Assembly: GCF_014107495.1 (NCBI RefSeq)
Contig: NZ_CP041969.1
Location: 4,017,501-4,081,500 of the forward strand
DNA: 64,000 nt
From: Cohnella cholangitidis
GTDB taxonomy: Bacteria > Bacillota > Bacilli > Paenibacillales > Paenibacillaceae
Reading direction: 5' to 3'
Shown: positions 49,542 through 57,520 of the stretch, piece by piece
Numbering within the stretch: position 1 is the first letter of the stretch
How the letters are laid out: every line of letters begins with the position of its first letter
Made by a program: the position numbers and the translations under genes
Notes under the pieces: generated by a model
Seen by the model: the letters and a program-made list of their open reading frames with translations, nothing else
What the model was told of the DNA's origin: nothing
Databases searched by the model: none

Positions 49542-50810
49542 TTAGATCAGAAGGTTAAATAAGAGAGGGTCCTTGTTCAACTCGATAAACTGGAACCCTT
49601 TACCGTTCATTCTGGCCACGAGGGCATCGTAGTCTTCCGGGCTCTTCAGCTCGATGCCGACGAGGGCAGGACCGTTCTCTTTGTTATGTTTCTTCGTATA
49701 TTCGAATTGCACGATATCGTCGTTCGGTCCGAGCACGTCATCCAGGAACTCTCTGAGAGCGCCTGCCCGTTGCGGAAAGTTGATCATAAAATAGTGCTTC
49801 AACCCTTCGTAAATGAGCGAGCGTTCCTTGATTTCCTGCATCCGGTCGATGTCGTTGTTGCCGCCGCTGATGATGCAGACCACATTTTTTCCTCGCAACT
49901 GCTCGGGATCCACGGCCGATAGGGCGGCAACGGTCAGAGCTCCTGCGGGCTCGGCGACGATCGCATGCTCGTTATAGAGCTCGAGGATCGTCGTGCAGAC
50001 CCGGCCTTCCGGAACGATGACGATCTCGTCCAGCAAGTCTCGGCATACGGCGTAAGTCAGTTCCCCAACTCTTTTGACGGCTGCTCCGTCCACGAATTTA
50101 TCGATTTCCCGCAACGTTACGACTTGGTTCTCTTCTATCGCGCGTTGCATAGAAGGAGCGCCTTCCGGCTCGACTCCGATGATGCGCGTCGCCGGATTGA
50201 TCGCCTTAATATAGGTGGATACGCCGGCTGCCAGTCCGCCGCCGCCTATCGTCAAGAACAACAGATCGATGGAAGGGATGCCGCCTTCGATGATCTCCTT
50301 GCCGACGGTTGCGTTGCCGGCTACGATTCGGGGATCGTCGAAAGGGTGAACGAACGTTATTCCATCTTCTTGGCTGACCCGGATGGCTTCCGCGTAGGCA
50401 TCGTCGAACGTATCGCCGGTCAGGCGAATATCGACCTTATCTCCTCCGAATAGCCGCACTTGGTTGATTTTCTGCCTAGGCGTCGTAGCGGGCATGTAGA
50501 TGATTCCCGGGATGTCCAGCTTGTGGCAGGAGAAAGCGACTCCTTGCGCATGGTTGCCCGCGCTGGCGCAGATGACGCCGTTGCGGCGTTCTTCCTCGGA
50601 TAGGGAAGAGATAAGATGGTATGCCCCGCGGATTTTGAAAGAACGCACGACCTGAAGGTCTTCCCGTTTCAAATAAACGTTGCATCCGAATTTAGCGGAT
50701 AGCGCGCGGTTGTGCTGTAACGGAGTGGGACTCACCACGTCTTGAAGAACGCGGTGGGCGTTCAGAATATCGGCTAGGGTTACGAGTGAATCGGGATTCG
50801 GGCTAGTCAT
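49542..50810 (-). CDS. ilvA: Threonine ammonia-lyase (threonine dehydratase)
   Basis: 422 aa, the same length as B. subtilis IlvA. It is a PLP enzyme turning threonine into 2-oxobutanoate, the first step of isoleucine synthesis. The PLP lysine lies in VRSFKIRGAYHL, the phosphate loop is GGGGLAAG and CIISGGNND is the later cofactor loop. A C-terminal ACT-like domain (YFMINFPQRAGALREFLDDV) probably binds isoleucine for feedback inhibition. An isoleucine-type T-box leader precedes it, matching the pathway. Confidence 0.93.
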   Translation of the reverse strand: MTSPNPDSLVTLADILNAHRVLQDVVSPTPLQHNRALSAKFGCNVYLKREDLQVVRSFKIRGAYHLISSLSEEERRNGVICASAGNHAQGVAFSCHKLDIPGIIYMPATTPRQKINQVRLFGGDKVDIRLTGDTFDDAYAEAIRVSQEDGITFVHPFDDPRIVAGNATVGKEIIEGGIPSIDLLFLTIGGGGLAAGVSTYIKAINPATRIIGVEPEGAPSMQRAIEENQVVTLREIDKFVDGAAVKRVGELTYAVCRDLLDEIVIVPEGRVCTTILELYNEHAIVAEPAGALTVAALSAVDPEQLRGKNVVCIISGGNNDIDRMQEIKERSLIYEGLKHYFMINFPQRAGALREFLDDVLGPNDDIVQFEYTKKHNKENGPALVGIELKSPEDYDALVARMNGKGFQFIELNKDPLLFNLLI

Positions 50811-50907
50811 GCGGAATCATCCTTTCCGGGGTTCGAGTTTAATTTTAAATAAAAGTTCAAAAAGTCAGATTTTCAGCACCGAGAGGGTTGAATTGCCACT
50901 TTGGGAA

Positions 50908-51183
50908 ATAAAAAAACCGCCCCTGTAAAAGGGACGGAGGTTATCCGTGGTACCACCCTCGTTCCGAACTTTACATCCTGCGGGATGCAACGTTAGGCGC
51001 TCGCGTGTCGTATAGTATACGACGTCCCATAACGGGGGAGACCGTCCGCGCCTACGCGAAAGGGTTTCGGCGCAACTTCTCGGGGAGGATATTGATCTGA
51101 ACTTCGACCGTCGGCTCTCAGCAAATCGCCGACTCTCTGGAGATCGAAGGGATCAGGCAACTTGTTCCCGTCATCGAATGTAA
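50908..51183 (-). promoter_or_regulatory. T-box riboswitch, probable isoleucine specificity
   Basis: The minus strand contains the T-box AGGGTGGTACCACGG (50959-50945), followed by a terminator CCGTCCC/GGGGCGG with TTTTTTT (to 50908). Stem I has GATGACGGGAACAAG and AGAGAGTCGGCG motifs. The specifier position reads ATC (51090-51088) in AATATCCTCCCCGAG, an Ile codon in the usual context before a CCCCGAG motif. Uncharged tRNA-Ile would promote readthrough into ilvA. Confidence 0.88.
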
Positions 51184-51188
51184 TTCTT

Positions 51189-51217
51189 GTTATACGCCTC
51201 CTGCTCGCGGAAGTCAA
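51189..51217 (-). promoter_or_regulatory. SigA-type promoter of the ilvA T-box leader
   Basis: TTGACT (51217-51212) and TATAAC (51194-51189) with a 17-base spacer, just before stem I of the T-box. Confidence 0.75.
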
Positions 51218-51262
51218 TCGTTGATTTGCCGAATTCATGATGTTCTAGTAAAGGGGATTGAA

Positions 51263-51826
51263 ATGAGGAAGTTAATCATAAGCCTGTTCGTCCTTGCGAT
51301 CATCGTTGTCGTTGCGCTAGTCGGCGCGCTCTATTATGTAAAACCCGATCAAAGCTTGGATCTTGCGTATCAGAAAGTACCGCTGAAGGACCGCGCGATC
51401 GACATGGTCAGAAGAATGTCGCCGGAAATGATTCTTACCTCCGAGGATTTGAATAATCTGGCGAAGAAGTCGATAGCGGATAACCCGCGGGTCGAGAAAG
51501 ACGTAGTCGTGACGGGCGCGGATTTCGATTTGCAGGGAGAGCTGCTTATCGCGGACTTAAACATCATCTGGAAAGATCAAGTGTCCGCCGCCATACAAGT
51601 TACGTATCGATTGCATTGGGAGCACCCGAACGTGGTGGCCACGGTGGAAAAGGCCAAAATGAAAGGGATCAAGCTGCCTAACTCCATGTTCTCCGACAGA
51701 ATCATTCCGATAGCGGACGATCTTCCGAAGCTGTTGAAGATTAAGGATCTCCAATGGGCGGGCGGCGAAGTCAAGGTCGTTTTCCAGATGCCTTCGATAA
51801 AGGATTTGCAACAACTGATAGGCTGA
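51263..51826 (+). CDS. Secreted or membrane-anchored protein, unknown
   Basis: About 187 aa. One N-terminal hydrophobic segment (LIISLFVLAIIVVVALVGAL) is followed by an external beta-rich domain (KDVVVTGADFDLQGELLIAD, IQVTYRLHWEHPNVVATVEK). I do not recognise the family. The start at 51263 follows AAAGGGGATT; the frame is open to 51221. It lies divergent from ilvA, so its promoter must overlap the T-box promoter region. Confidence 0.65.
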   Translation: MRKLIISLFVLAIIVVVALVGALYYVKPDQSLDLAYQKVPLKDRAIDMVRRMSPEMILTSEDLNNLAKKSIADNPRVEKDVVVTGADFDLQGELLIADLNIIWKDQVSAAIQVTYRLHWEHPNVVATVEKAKMKGIKLPNSMFSDRIIPIADDLPKLLKIKDLQWAGGEVKVVFQMPSIKDLQQLIG

Positions 51827-51962
51827 TTCCTTGGCAGGGAATCAACTTACGGCTTAAAGTTTGATTAAAACTGCCTGTAAAGCTTGTATTAGCAGGCTGA
51901 AATCAACTAGAGTGATAGTGAGTGAAGCTCGGGTACAATATTAGGAAAGAAGGTGACTAGGG

Positions 51963-53180
51963 TTGAAGAAGAAATTATTCGTTATGTTCGGTTCCGCGGT
52001 ACTGGCATTTTCTATAGCCGGAACGGCTTCCGCGGCCGGTCAGGCGCAGGCGCAAGCGCAAGCGCAAGCACAAGCGCAAGCACAAGCGGTCAAAGTCCAA
52101 TTGAACGGCAAAACCGTGGATTTCGGCTCGAATCTAGTTCTATCTAAAGGCAAATCTTACGTAGAGTACGCAACTTTATTCAAACAATTAGGTTATGAAA
52201 CGGAATTCGACTTTACTACGCGGACCATTAAGGCCGCAACGGAAGGAACGGATATTCAAGTGTCCGTCGGCAGCGATGTCGCATTCGTCAACGGCAAGAC
52301 GGTCGCCAGCACGGGAGAAGTAATCAATCTGGACGGCCGGACGCTGGTCGGTCTCCGTTTTGCAGCAATCTTGACGAGCCATGATGTCGAGTGGCTGAAG
52401 CGGGAGAAGACAATCTCGATTACGTACGCGGGACCTTCGGCCGAGGAGAAAGCGGCCATTGCCGACGTGTTCAATAAGATGCTGCTCGTCGAGGCTTCCG
52501 GCGATAGCGAAGGCCTTCTTGGGTTGATGTCCGAGGATAGCGTTATGGACGTATCCAACGTGATAGAGAGATGGAAGTCTTCCAGGACGAAAACAAAAAT
52601 CGAACAGCTAGCGATCCAATCGTATAGCGAGACCGAGGCCGTCGCCATCCTGATTGAGGATACCTCGAAAGTAAGCGGCGACTTTTTCCCTGATAACTTG
52701 TCCAAAACCCGCTACACTTTACATAAGGACGCGGACGGAAGCTGGAAAATTTACAGCATCGAGGTACTAGCTCAGCAACTGACGAACATTCCGGGGCTTT
52801 TCGAACAGAAGGCATCGATCCCGGATGCCGACAAATCGGCGATTGATAAGGTGTTCGCAGATCAAGCCCAAGCCGCTAACGAGAGGAATGTGGAGGCTTA
52901 CTTAGCCACGATGGTGGATTTCTCCGGCAAAGATCAACTGAAGACGACGATTACCCAAATCTTCGAAACGACAAAGCTTAAAATTACGACCGAAAATTCC
53001 GCTATCGTTCAATACAACGGAACGGATACGGCGTTGCTGCTGATCTCCACGCTAACGGATTCTGAGACTAGTGGAGTTAAGGCCAAAACCCGCGCTATCA
53101 TCCTTAACGAAGCCAAGAAAGTAGAAGGAAAATGGCTCCTCCAAGCCGAGGCTTCCATTCTTTATAGCGAACAATTGTAA
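51963..53180 (+). CDS. Secreted protein with stalk domain and NTF2-like repeats
   Basis: 405 aa from a TTG after AAGGTG. A signal peptide (FVMFGSAVLAFSIAGTASAA) precedes eight Gln-Ala repeats. A copper-amine-oxidase-like (stalk) domain follows (VQLNGKTVDFGSNLVLSKGK, NLDGRTLVGLRFAAILTSHD). Two similar C-terminal domains (about 170-280 and 285-405), each starting DKxAIxxVFxx, look NTF2-like. It is probably wall-associated; function unknown. A terminator follows. Confidence 0.75.
   Translation: MKKKLFVMFGSAVLAFSIAGTASAAGQAQAQAQAQAQAQAQAVKVQLNGKTVDFGSNLVLSKGKSYVEYATLFKQLGYETEFDFTTRTIKAATEGTDIQVSVGSDVAFVNGKTVASTGEVINLDGRTLVGLRFAAILTSHDVEWLKREKTISITYAGPSAEEKAAIADVFNKMLLVEASGDSEGLLGLMSEDSVMDVSNVIERWKSSRTKTKIEQLAIQSYSETEAVAILIEDTSKVSGDFFPDNLSKTRYTLHKDADGSWKIYSIEVLAQQLTNIPGLFEQKASIPDADKSAIDKVFADQAQAANERNVEAYLATMVDFSGKDQLKTTITQIFETTKLKITTENSAIVQYNGTDTALLLISTLTDSETSGVKAKTRAIILNEAKKVEGKWLLQAEASILYSEQL
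52041..52088 (+). repeat. 6-bp microsatellite encoding (Gln-Ala)8
   Basis: Eight copies of CARGCR code for a QA run directly after the signal peptide. Slippage would change length in frame. Confidence 0.9.
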
Positions 53181-53182
53181 CG

Positions 53183-53236
53183 AAGAGACGAGTTTCCGCC
53201 AGCCGATCGAAAGGCGTGCGGACTCGTCTCTTTTTG
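53183..53236 (+). terminator. Intrinsic terminator
   Basis: AAGAGACGAGTTTCCGC pairs with GCGGACTCGTCTCTT, followed by TTT. It ends the stalk-domain gene. Confidence 0.8.
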
Positions 53237-53317
53237 GCGCTATCCCCTCGGTTCAGGAAATGCCCTGAACGGAGGGGGAATCGTCGAAGTCCTAATTAAG
53301 GGAGCAGATTTTATACT

Positions 53318-53439
53318 GAGTGAAAGGGATAACGGCAAAAGTAAAAAATAAGAGGACTTAGCTCCTAAGCGACGGGGATAGCGTAAAAAGCGTGAATAGG
53401 AGCCGTTATGATTCTGAGCGAAGGGGATAGCGGCAAAAG
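53318..53439. repeat. Three 24-bp repeats with 49-bp period
   Basis: Copies start at 53318, 53367 and 53416 and share the core GGGATARCG with flanking GAGCGA and AAAAG. Copies one and three also share sequence in the 20 bases before them. They lie in the gap between the stalk-domain gene and the etfA stop; no gene is seen there. Confidence 0.7.
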
Positions 53440-53455
53440 AAATCAGTGCAGCTGC

Positions 53456-54446
53456 TCAGCGATGAACAGTCAACTCTTCTATGAGCGCCGGGACGACTTC
53501 GAATAGATCTCCGACGATCCCGTAATCGGCTACGCTGAAAATGGGAGCGTCGGGGTCTTTGTTGATGGCGACGATGACGCGGGAACGGCTCATCCCCGCG
53601 AGATGCTGGACGGCGCCGCTGATGCCGCAGGCAATGTAGAGGTCCGGGGTGACGGTTTTGCCGGTTTGCCCGATCTGGAGGGCATAATCGCAGTAACCGG
53701 CATCGCAGGCGCCGCGCGAAGCGCCGACCGCACCGCCGAGCAGCCCCGCGAGCTCCGCGAGCGGGGCGAAGCCGGCGCCGCTCTTCACGCCGCGTCCGCC
53801 GGCGCGATAATCCGCGCCTCCGCCAAATCCACCGACTCCGGCAGCCCGACGAACGACATCTCGCACGATGATGCGAGAAACAGGCGGGGTGAACGGAACG
53901 GAACGGATTGGCGCGGCTGGAAGCCCGGCTGCCGCGGCGGCCGGGGCGAAGTTGTTCGGGCGCACGGTAACGACGGTCGCGAAGCCCGGCAAGAAAGCGC
54001 GCCGCTCGAGCGCTTTGCCCGCGTGCAGAGCGCGCGTGAATACGAAGCGTCCGTCCGCGCCGGGCGGCCGGCGAGCGCACGGAGATTTGCCCCGCCCCGA
54101 GGCGCGCCGCGAGCCGCGGGGCAAGATCGCGCCCGATCGCGGTGTGGCCGAGCCACCACCGCGCCTCGGGCGCAAGTGCTTTCGCCGCCTCCAGCAAGGC
54201 GGCGAGGTGCACTTCCGGCGCATAGCGGCCGAGGCTGGGGTGATCGACGACGATCACCTCATCCGGGCCGTGCTGCGCCAGCACCCCCGCGGCGGCGGCA
54301 CCGTCCGCGCCGGCCGCGTCCAGCAATAGGACGGCGGCGAGCTTATCGCCGTCCTGCATGCAGCCCCGGGCTGCGGCAATCGCCTCCAGCGAGACTTGCC
54401 GCAGCTGGCCGTCGCGGCATTCCGCGACTACGATATGTTGGCTCAT
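53456..54446 (-). pseudogene. etfA: Electron transfer flavoprotein alpha subunit with frameshift
   Basis: The intended protein is about 329 aa. Start ATG 54446 follows GGAGGAGTGAG. The N-terminal half (MSQHIVVAECRDGQLRQVSL, HTAIGRDLAPRLAARLGAGQ) and the FAD-binding C-terminal half (ALQIGQTGKTVTPDLYIACG, ISGAVQHLAGM, NKDPDAPIFSVADYGIVGDL) are both well conserved but lie in different frames. The switch is at about 54040-54100, where one base too many seems present in a GC-rich stretch. EtfAB carries electrons from acyl-CoA dehydrogenase to the quinone pool. The region is unusually GC-rich. It could be a real lesion or an assembly error. Confidence 0.8.
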
Positions 54447-54454
54447 GGCTACGC

Positions 54455-55227
54455 TCACTCCTCCTTCAAGACTTGCGCTTCGTTCCGAAGCAAGGCAATC
54501 AGCTCCGTCGCTTGCTCCCGCGCCGTTCCGCCAAGCTTCCGGCCTTCCGGCCGGTTCGGCGCGCCTCGCAGCCGAGTCGTTCCGTGCGAGGCGCGGCATC
54601 CGCTCCCGCAAGGAGCTCCCCGGGCGTCAGCTCGGTCACGGGCTTCCGCTTCGCCTTCATGATGCCGGCCAGAGCCGGATACCGCGGCTCGTTCAGCCCT
54701 TGCTGTGCGGTAAGCAAAGCGGGCAGAGACAGCTCCCAGCTCTCGCTGTCCCCTTCCGCGTCGCGAACGACGTGCAACGAGTTGCCTTCCCCGATCCTGC
54801 AAGCGACGACGGCCCCCGCGTGCGGCCAGCCGAGAAGCTCCGCCGCGCGGATGGCGACCTGACCCGCCCCGTTATCCACCGACAGATGCCCTGCCCACGC
54901 AAGGTCGTATCCGCCCCTACGGATCGCCTGGGCAAGCATAAGGGAAAGCCCCCGTTCATCCGAATCCTCCAACGTATGGATCCAGACAGCTTCATCCGCG
55001 CCCATGGCCAACGCGACGCGTAACGTTTCCACGGTTTTCTCGTCGCCTGCCGAAATGACGGTCACCGTGCTCCCGTCCGTTTCCTTCATCCGCAAAGCCG
55101 CCTCCAAGCCGTATTCGTCGTAGGGGTTTATCCCTTTTTTCGCTCCCGTGTCTTCAAGCTTGCCTTCACGCACGAAGACGGGTTCATCCGTCGCGATGAC
55201 GGATTTGATCAATACCGCAATGTTCAT
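54455..55227 (-). pseudogene. etfB: Electron transfer flavoprotein beta subunit with frameshift
   Basis: The intended protein is about 257 aa. It starts at ATG 55227 after AAGGAGG (MNIAVLIKSVIATDEPVFVR) and runs through GHLSVDNGAGQVAIRAAELL and AGIMKAKRKPVTELTPGELL. It then leaves frame near 54570-54605 and would stop at 54499; the true end (APNRPEGRKLGGTAREQATE to LKEE) is in the next frame and stops at 54455. One base appears missing. The etfA start follows nine bases later. Without the C-terminal helix the protein would probably not pair with EtfA. Confidence 0.8.
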
Positions 55228-55347
55228 GGCGTCCTCCTTGTAAACGGATTCGCAGAATGCGATAACGACCGCCGAGCCATGTCCTTTTTTGCCTATGTGG
55301 GCATATGAAGGGCGGGCTCGGGAATAAATTTACAAGTATCAAGACGA

Positions 55348-55375
55348 TTGCAAGGTCTTATTTTCATCGTATGAC
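55348..55375 (+). promoter_or_regulatory. Candidate promoter of the fadF operon
   Basis: TTGCAA (55348-55353) and TATGAC (55370-55375) with a 16-base spacer lie 64 bases before fadF. No FadR-like palindrome of the B. subtilis type is seen in this divergent gap (55228-55438). Confidence 0.4.
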
Positions 55376-55438
55376 CTCGAGGAAGGTTCAGAAGATCGCG
55401 ATCGTTCCAAGGGGGGGGCGCAAGCAAAGGGAAGCGGG

Positions 55439-57520
55439 GTGGGCAGCTCAATGAATGGTTGGCTGGCAGCGGCCGTCACCTTATGCGGAATCGGAATCTT
55501 CGGTTGGATTGTCGTCGGTAAAATCAGGCTTATTCTAGACGGCGCGCCGGACGGGGGGATGAGGCTGGATTGGCGGCGCGCCGCGAACGCGGGCGGGCAA
55601 GTATTCGGACATCGCAGGCTTCTTCAAGACCGCCGCAGCGGCGGCATGCATCTTGTTTTGTTCTATGGCTTCTTGATCCTTCAGTTAGGAGCATTAGAAC
55701 TACTGTGGAAAGGGGTTAGCGGAAAATCTTTGGCTTGGGCGGATAACGGAACTTTCTCGCTGTTGCAGGAAACGACCGTCGGGTTAGTGCTGTTGGCGGT
55801 CGCCTTCGGGGCTTACCGGAGGTACGGGGAGAAGCTTTCGAGGTTGCCTAAGGGGTGGAAACCCCTGCTCGTATTGATCTGGATCGCGGCGTTAATGTTC
55901 TCCGTCGCGTTCACGCTTGCGTTCGATCGATTGAAGGAGTATTCCGCCGCTTCGCTAACGGCTCCGATTTCTTCGGCGCTTGCCTCGGGGATGGAGAGGA
56001 TGGGCGGAGGAGTTTCCACGGCATGGGCGGATATCGGTTACGCCGTTTCGTGGTGGGCGCACCTTCTGTTGTTGCTCGGGTTTCTCGTCTACGTCCCTTT
56101 ATCTAAGCATTTTCATATCTTTACGGCGCCGGCGAACTGGCTCTTGCGCCCGCCCGGTCCGCCGAAAATGACCAAATTGGATTTAGAGGACGAAGCTGCG
56201 GAGAAGTTCGGGATGAACTCGATTGCGGATTTGACCCGCAAACAGAGGCTTGATCTGTTCGCATGCGTGGAGTGCGGAAGATGCACAGACGTATGTCCCG
56301 CGGCAAATACCGATAAGGGGCTATCCCCGATGCATCTGATGACGAAGCTTCGGGATACGTTGCAAGGCAAAGGCATGGAATTCAAGCCGGCAAGCGAGGT
56401 GGAAAGCGGCGATCCGGGCGTCGTGGGCATCGGCGGTACCATGGCATGGCAATCGTCGGGCTGGATGAAGAGCAATAACCCGCAAGCCGCCGAAGTGATC
56501 GGCGAAGTGATTACGGAGCGGGAGTTGTGGGCTTGTACGACGTGCAGGCATTGCGAGGAACGGTGTCCCGTAGGCAACATGCAGTTATCGCCGTTGATGG
56601 AGATGCGGCGGTATCTCGTGCTGACGGAAGGCAAGATGCCAGCTGAAGCGAGGCGCACGCTGCAAAATATCGACCGGCAAAGCAATCCGTGGGGATTCCC
56701 GCGCCAGGATCGCACGGCATGGATGGAGGAGTTCACCGCCAAGACGGGCTGGCATATCCCGACCCTTCGAGAGAATCCGAGGCCGGATTGGCTTTGGTGG
56801 GTAGGAAGCATGGGAGCATACGATCGGCGAGCTCTTCGGGTTACGTTTGCGTTCGCTAGATTGCTGAAGGAGGCGGGAGTCGATTTCGCGGTGCTGGGGA
56901 CGGATGAACGCAATTCCGGAGATACCCCGAGGCGGCTTGGCGACGAATTTCTTTTCCAAGAGCTATGCCGCGCGAACATAGAGACTTTCAATAAACACGG
57001 CATTACGAGAATCGTCACGACTTGCCCTCATACGTATCATCTTTTTCGCAACGAATATGCGGATTTCGGCTTCGTTGCCGAGGTTAAGCACCATACCGTG
57101 CTGTTGGCGGAGCTTCTGGACCAAGGGCGGCTTGACCCTCGGAACCCCGTTTCTCGTACGATGACGCTGCATGATTCGTGTTACTTGGCGCGTTACAACG
57201 GGATCGTCGAAGCTCCGCGTTCGATTATGTCGGCGATCCCCGAGCTAATGACGAAGGAGATGGAGCGTTCTGGCAACCAAGGGCTTTGCTGCGGCGCGGG
57301 AGGAGGGCGCATGTGGATGGAAGAGCCCGGGCGCAGGGTGAATGAAGTACGCGCGGCCCAAGCGCTTGCGACCGGAGCGCAGTTGATCGGATCCGCCTGC
57401 CCTTATTGTTTGACGATGATGGAGGAAGGCTTGCGCAAGCATGGAGAGGAGGAGCGGGTCGGAGCGCTGGATGTGGCGGAGTTGCTGGCGATGTCGGTGT
57501 TCGGAGTGGGGACAAAATGA
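55439..57520 (+). CDS. fadF: Fe-S oxidoreductase, FadF-like (ETF:quinone oxidoreductase role)
   Basis: 693 aa. Five to six membrane helices fill the first 240 residues (AAVTLCGIGIFGWIVVGKIR, LVLFYGFLILQLGALELLW and others). Two [4Fe-4S] motifs follow (CVECGRCTDVCP and CTTCRHCEERCP), then two CCG domains (TCPHTYHLF with LHDSC; CCGAGGGRMW with ACPYC). This is the B. subtilis FadF (YwjF) layout, proposed to accept electrons from EtfAB and pass them to quinone. The GTG at 55439 or the ATG at 55451 may be the start. FadN overlaps its end by four bases. Confidence 0.88.
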   Translation: MGSSMNGWLAAAVTLCGIGIFGWIVVGKIRLILDGAPDGGMRLDWRRAANAGGQVFGHRRLLQDRRSGGMHLVLFYGFLILQLGALELLWKGVSGKSLAWADNGTFSLLQETTVGLVLLAVAFGAYRRYGEKLSRLPKGWKPLLVLIWIAALMFSVAFTLAFDRLKEYSAASLTAPISSALASGMERMGGGVSTAWADIGYAVSWWAHLLLLLGFLVYVPLSKHFHIFTAPANWLLRPPGPPKMTKLDLEDEAAEKFGMNSIADLTRKQRLDLFACVECGRCTDVCPAANTDKGLSPMHLMTKLRDTLQGKGMEFKPASEVESGDPGVVGIGGTMAWQSSGWMKSNNPQAAEVIGEVITERELWACTTCRHCEERCPVGNMQLSPLMEMRRYLVLTEGKMPAEARRTLQNIDRQSNPWGFPRQDRTAWMEEFTAKTGWHIPTLRENPRPDWLWWVGSMGAYDRRALRVTFAFARLLKEAGVDFAVLGTDERNSGDTPRRLGDEFLFQELCRANIETFNKHGITRIVTTCPHTYHLFRNEYADFGFVAEVKHHTVLLAELLDQGRLDPRNPVSRTMTLHDSCYLARYNGIVEAPRSIMSAIPELMTKEMERSGNQGLCCGAGGGRMWMEEPGRRVNEVRAAQALATGAQLIGSACPYCLTMMEEGLRKHGEEERVGALDVAELLAMSVFGVGTK

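Noticed and set aside
53406..54862. Long GC-rich frames on both strands over etfA/etfB
   Set aside because: High GC removes stop codons by chance; only two minus-strand frames carry EtfA/EtfB motifs.
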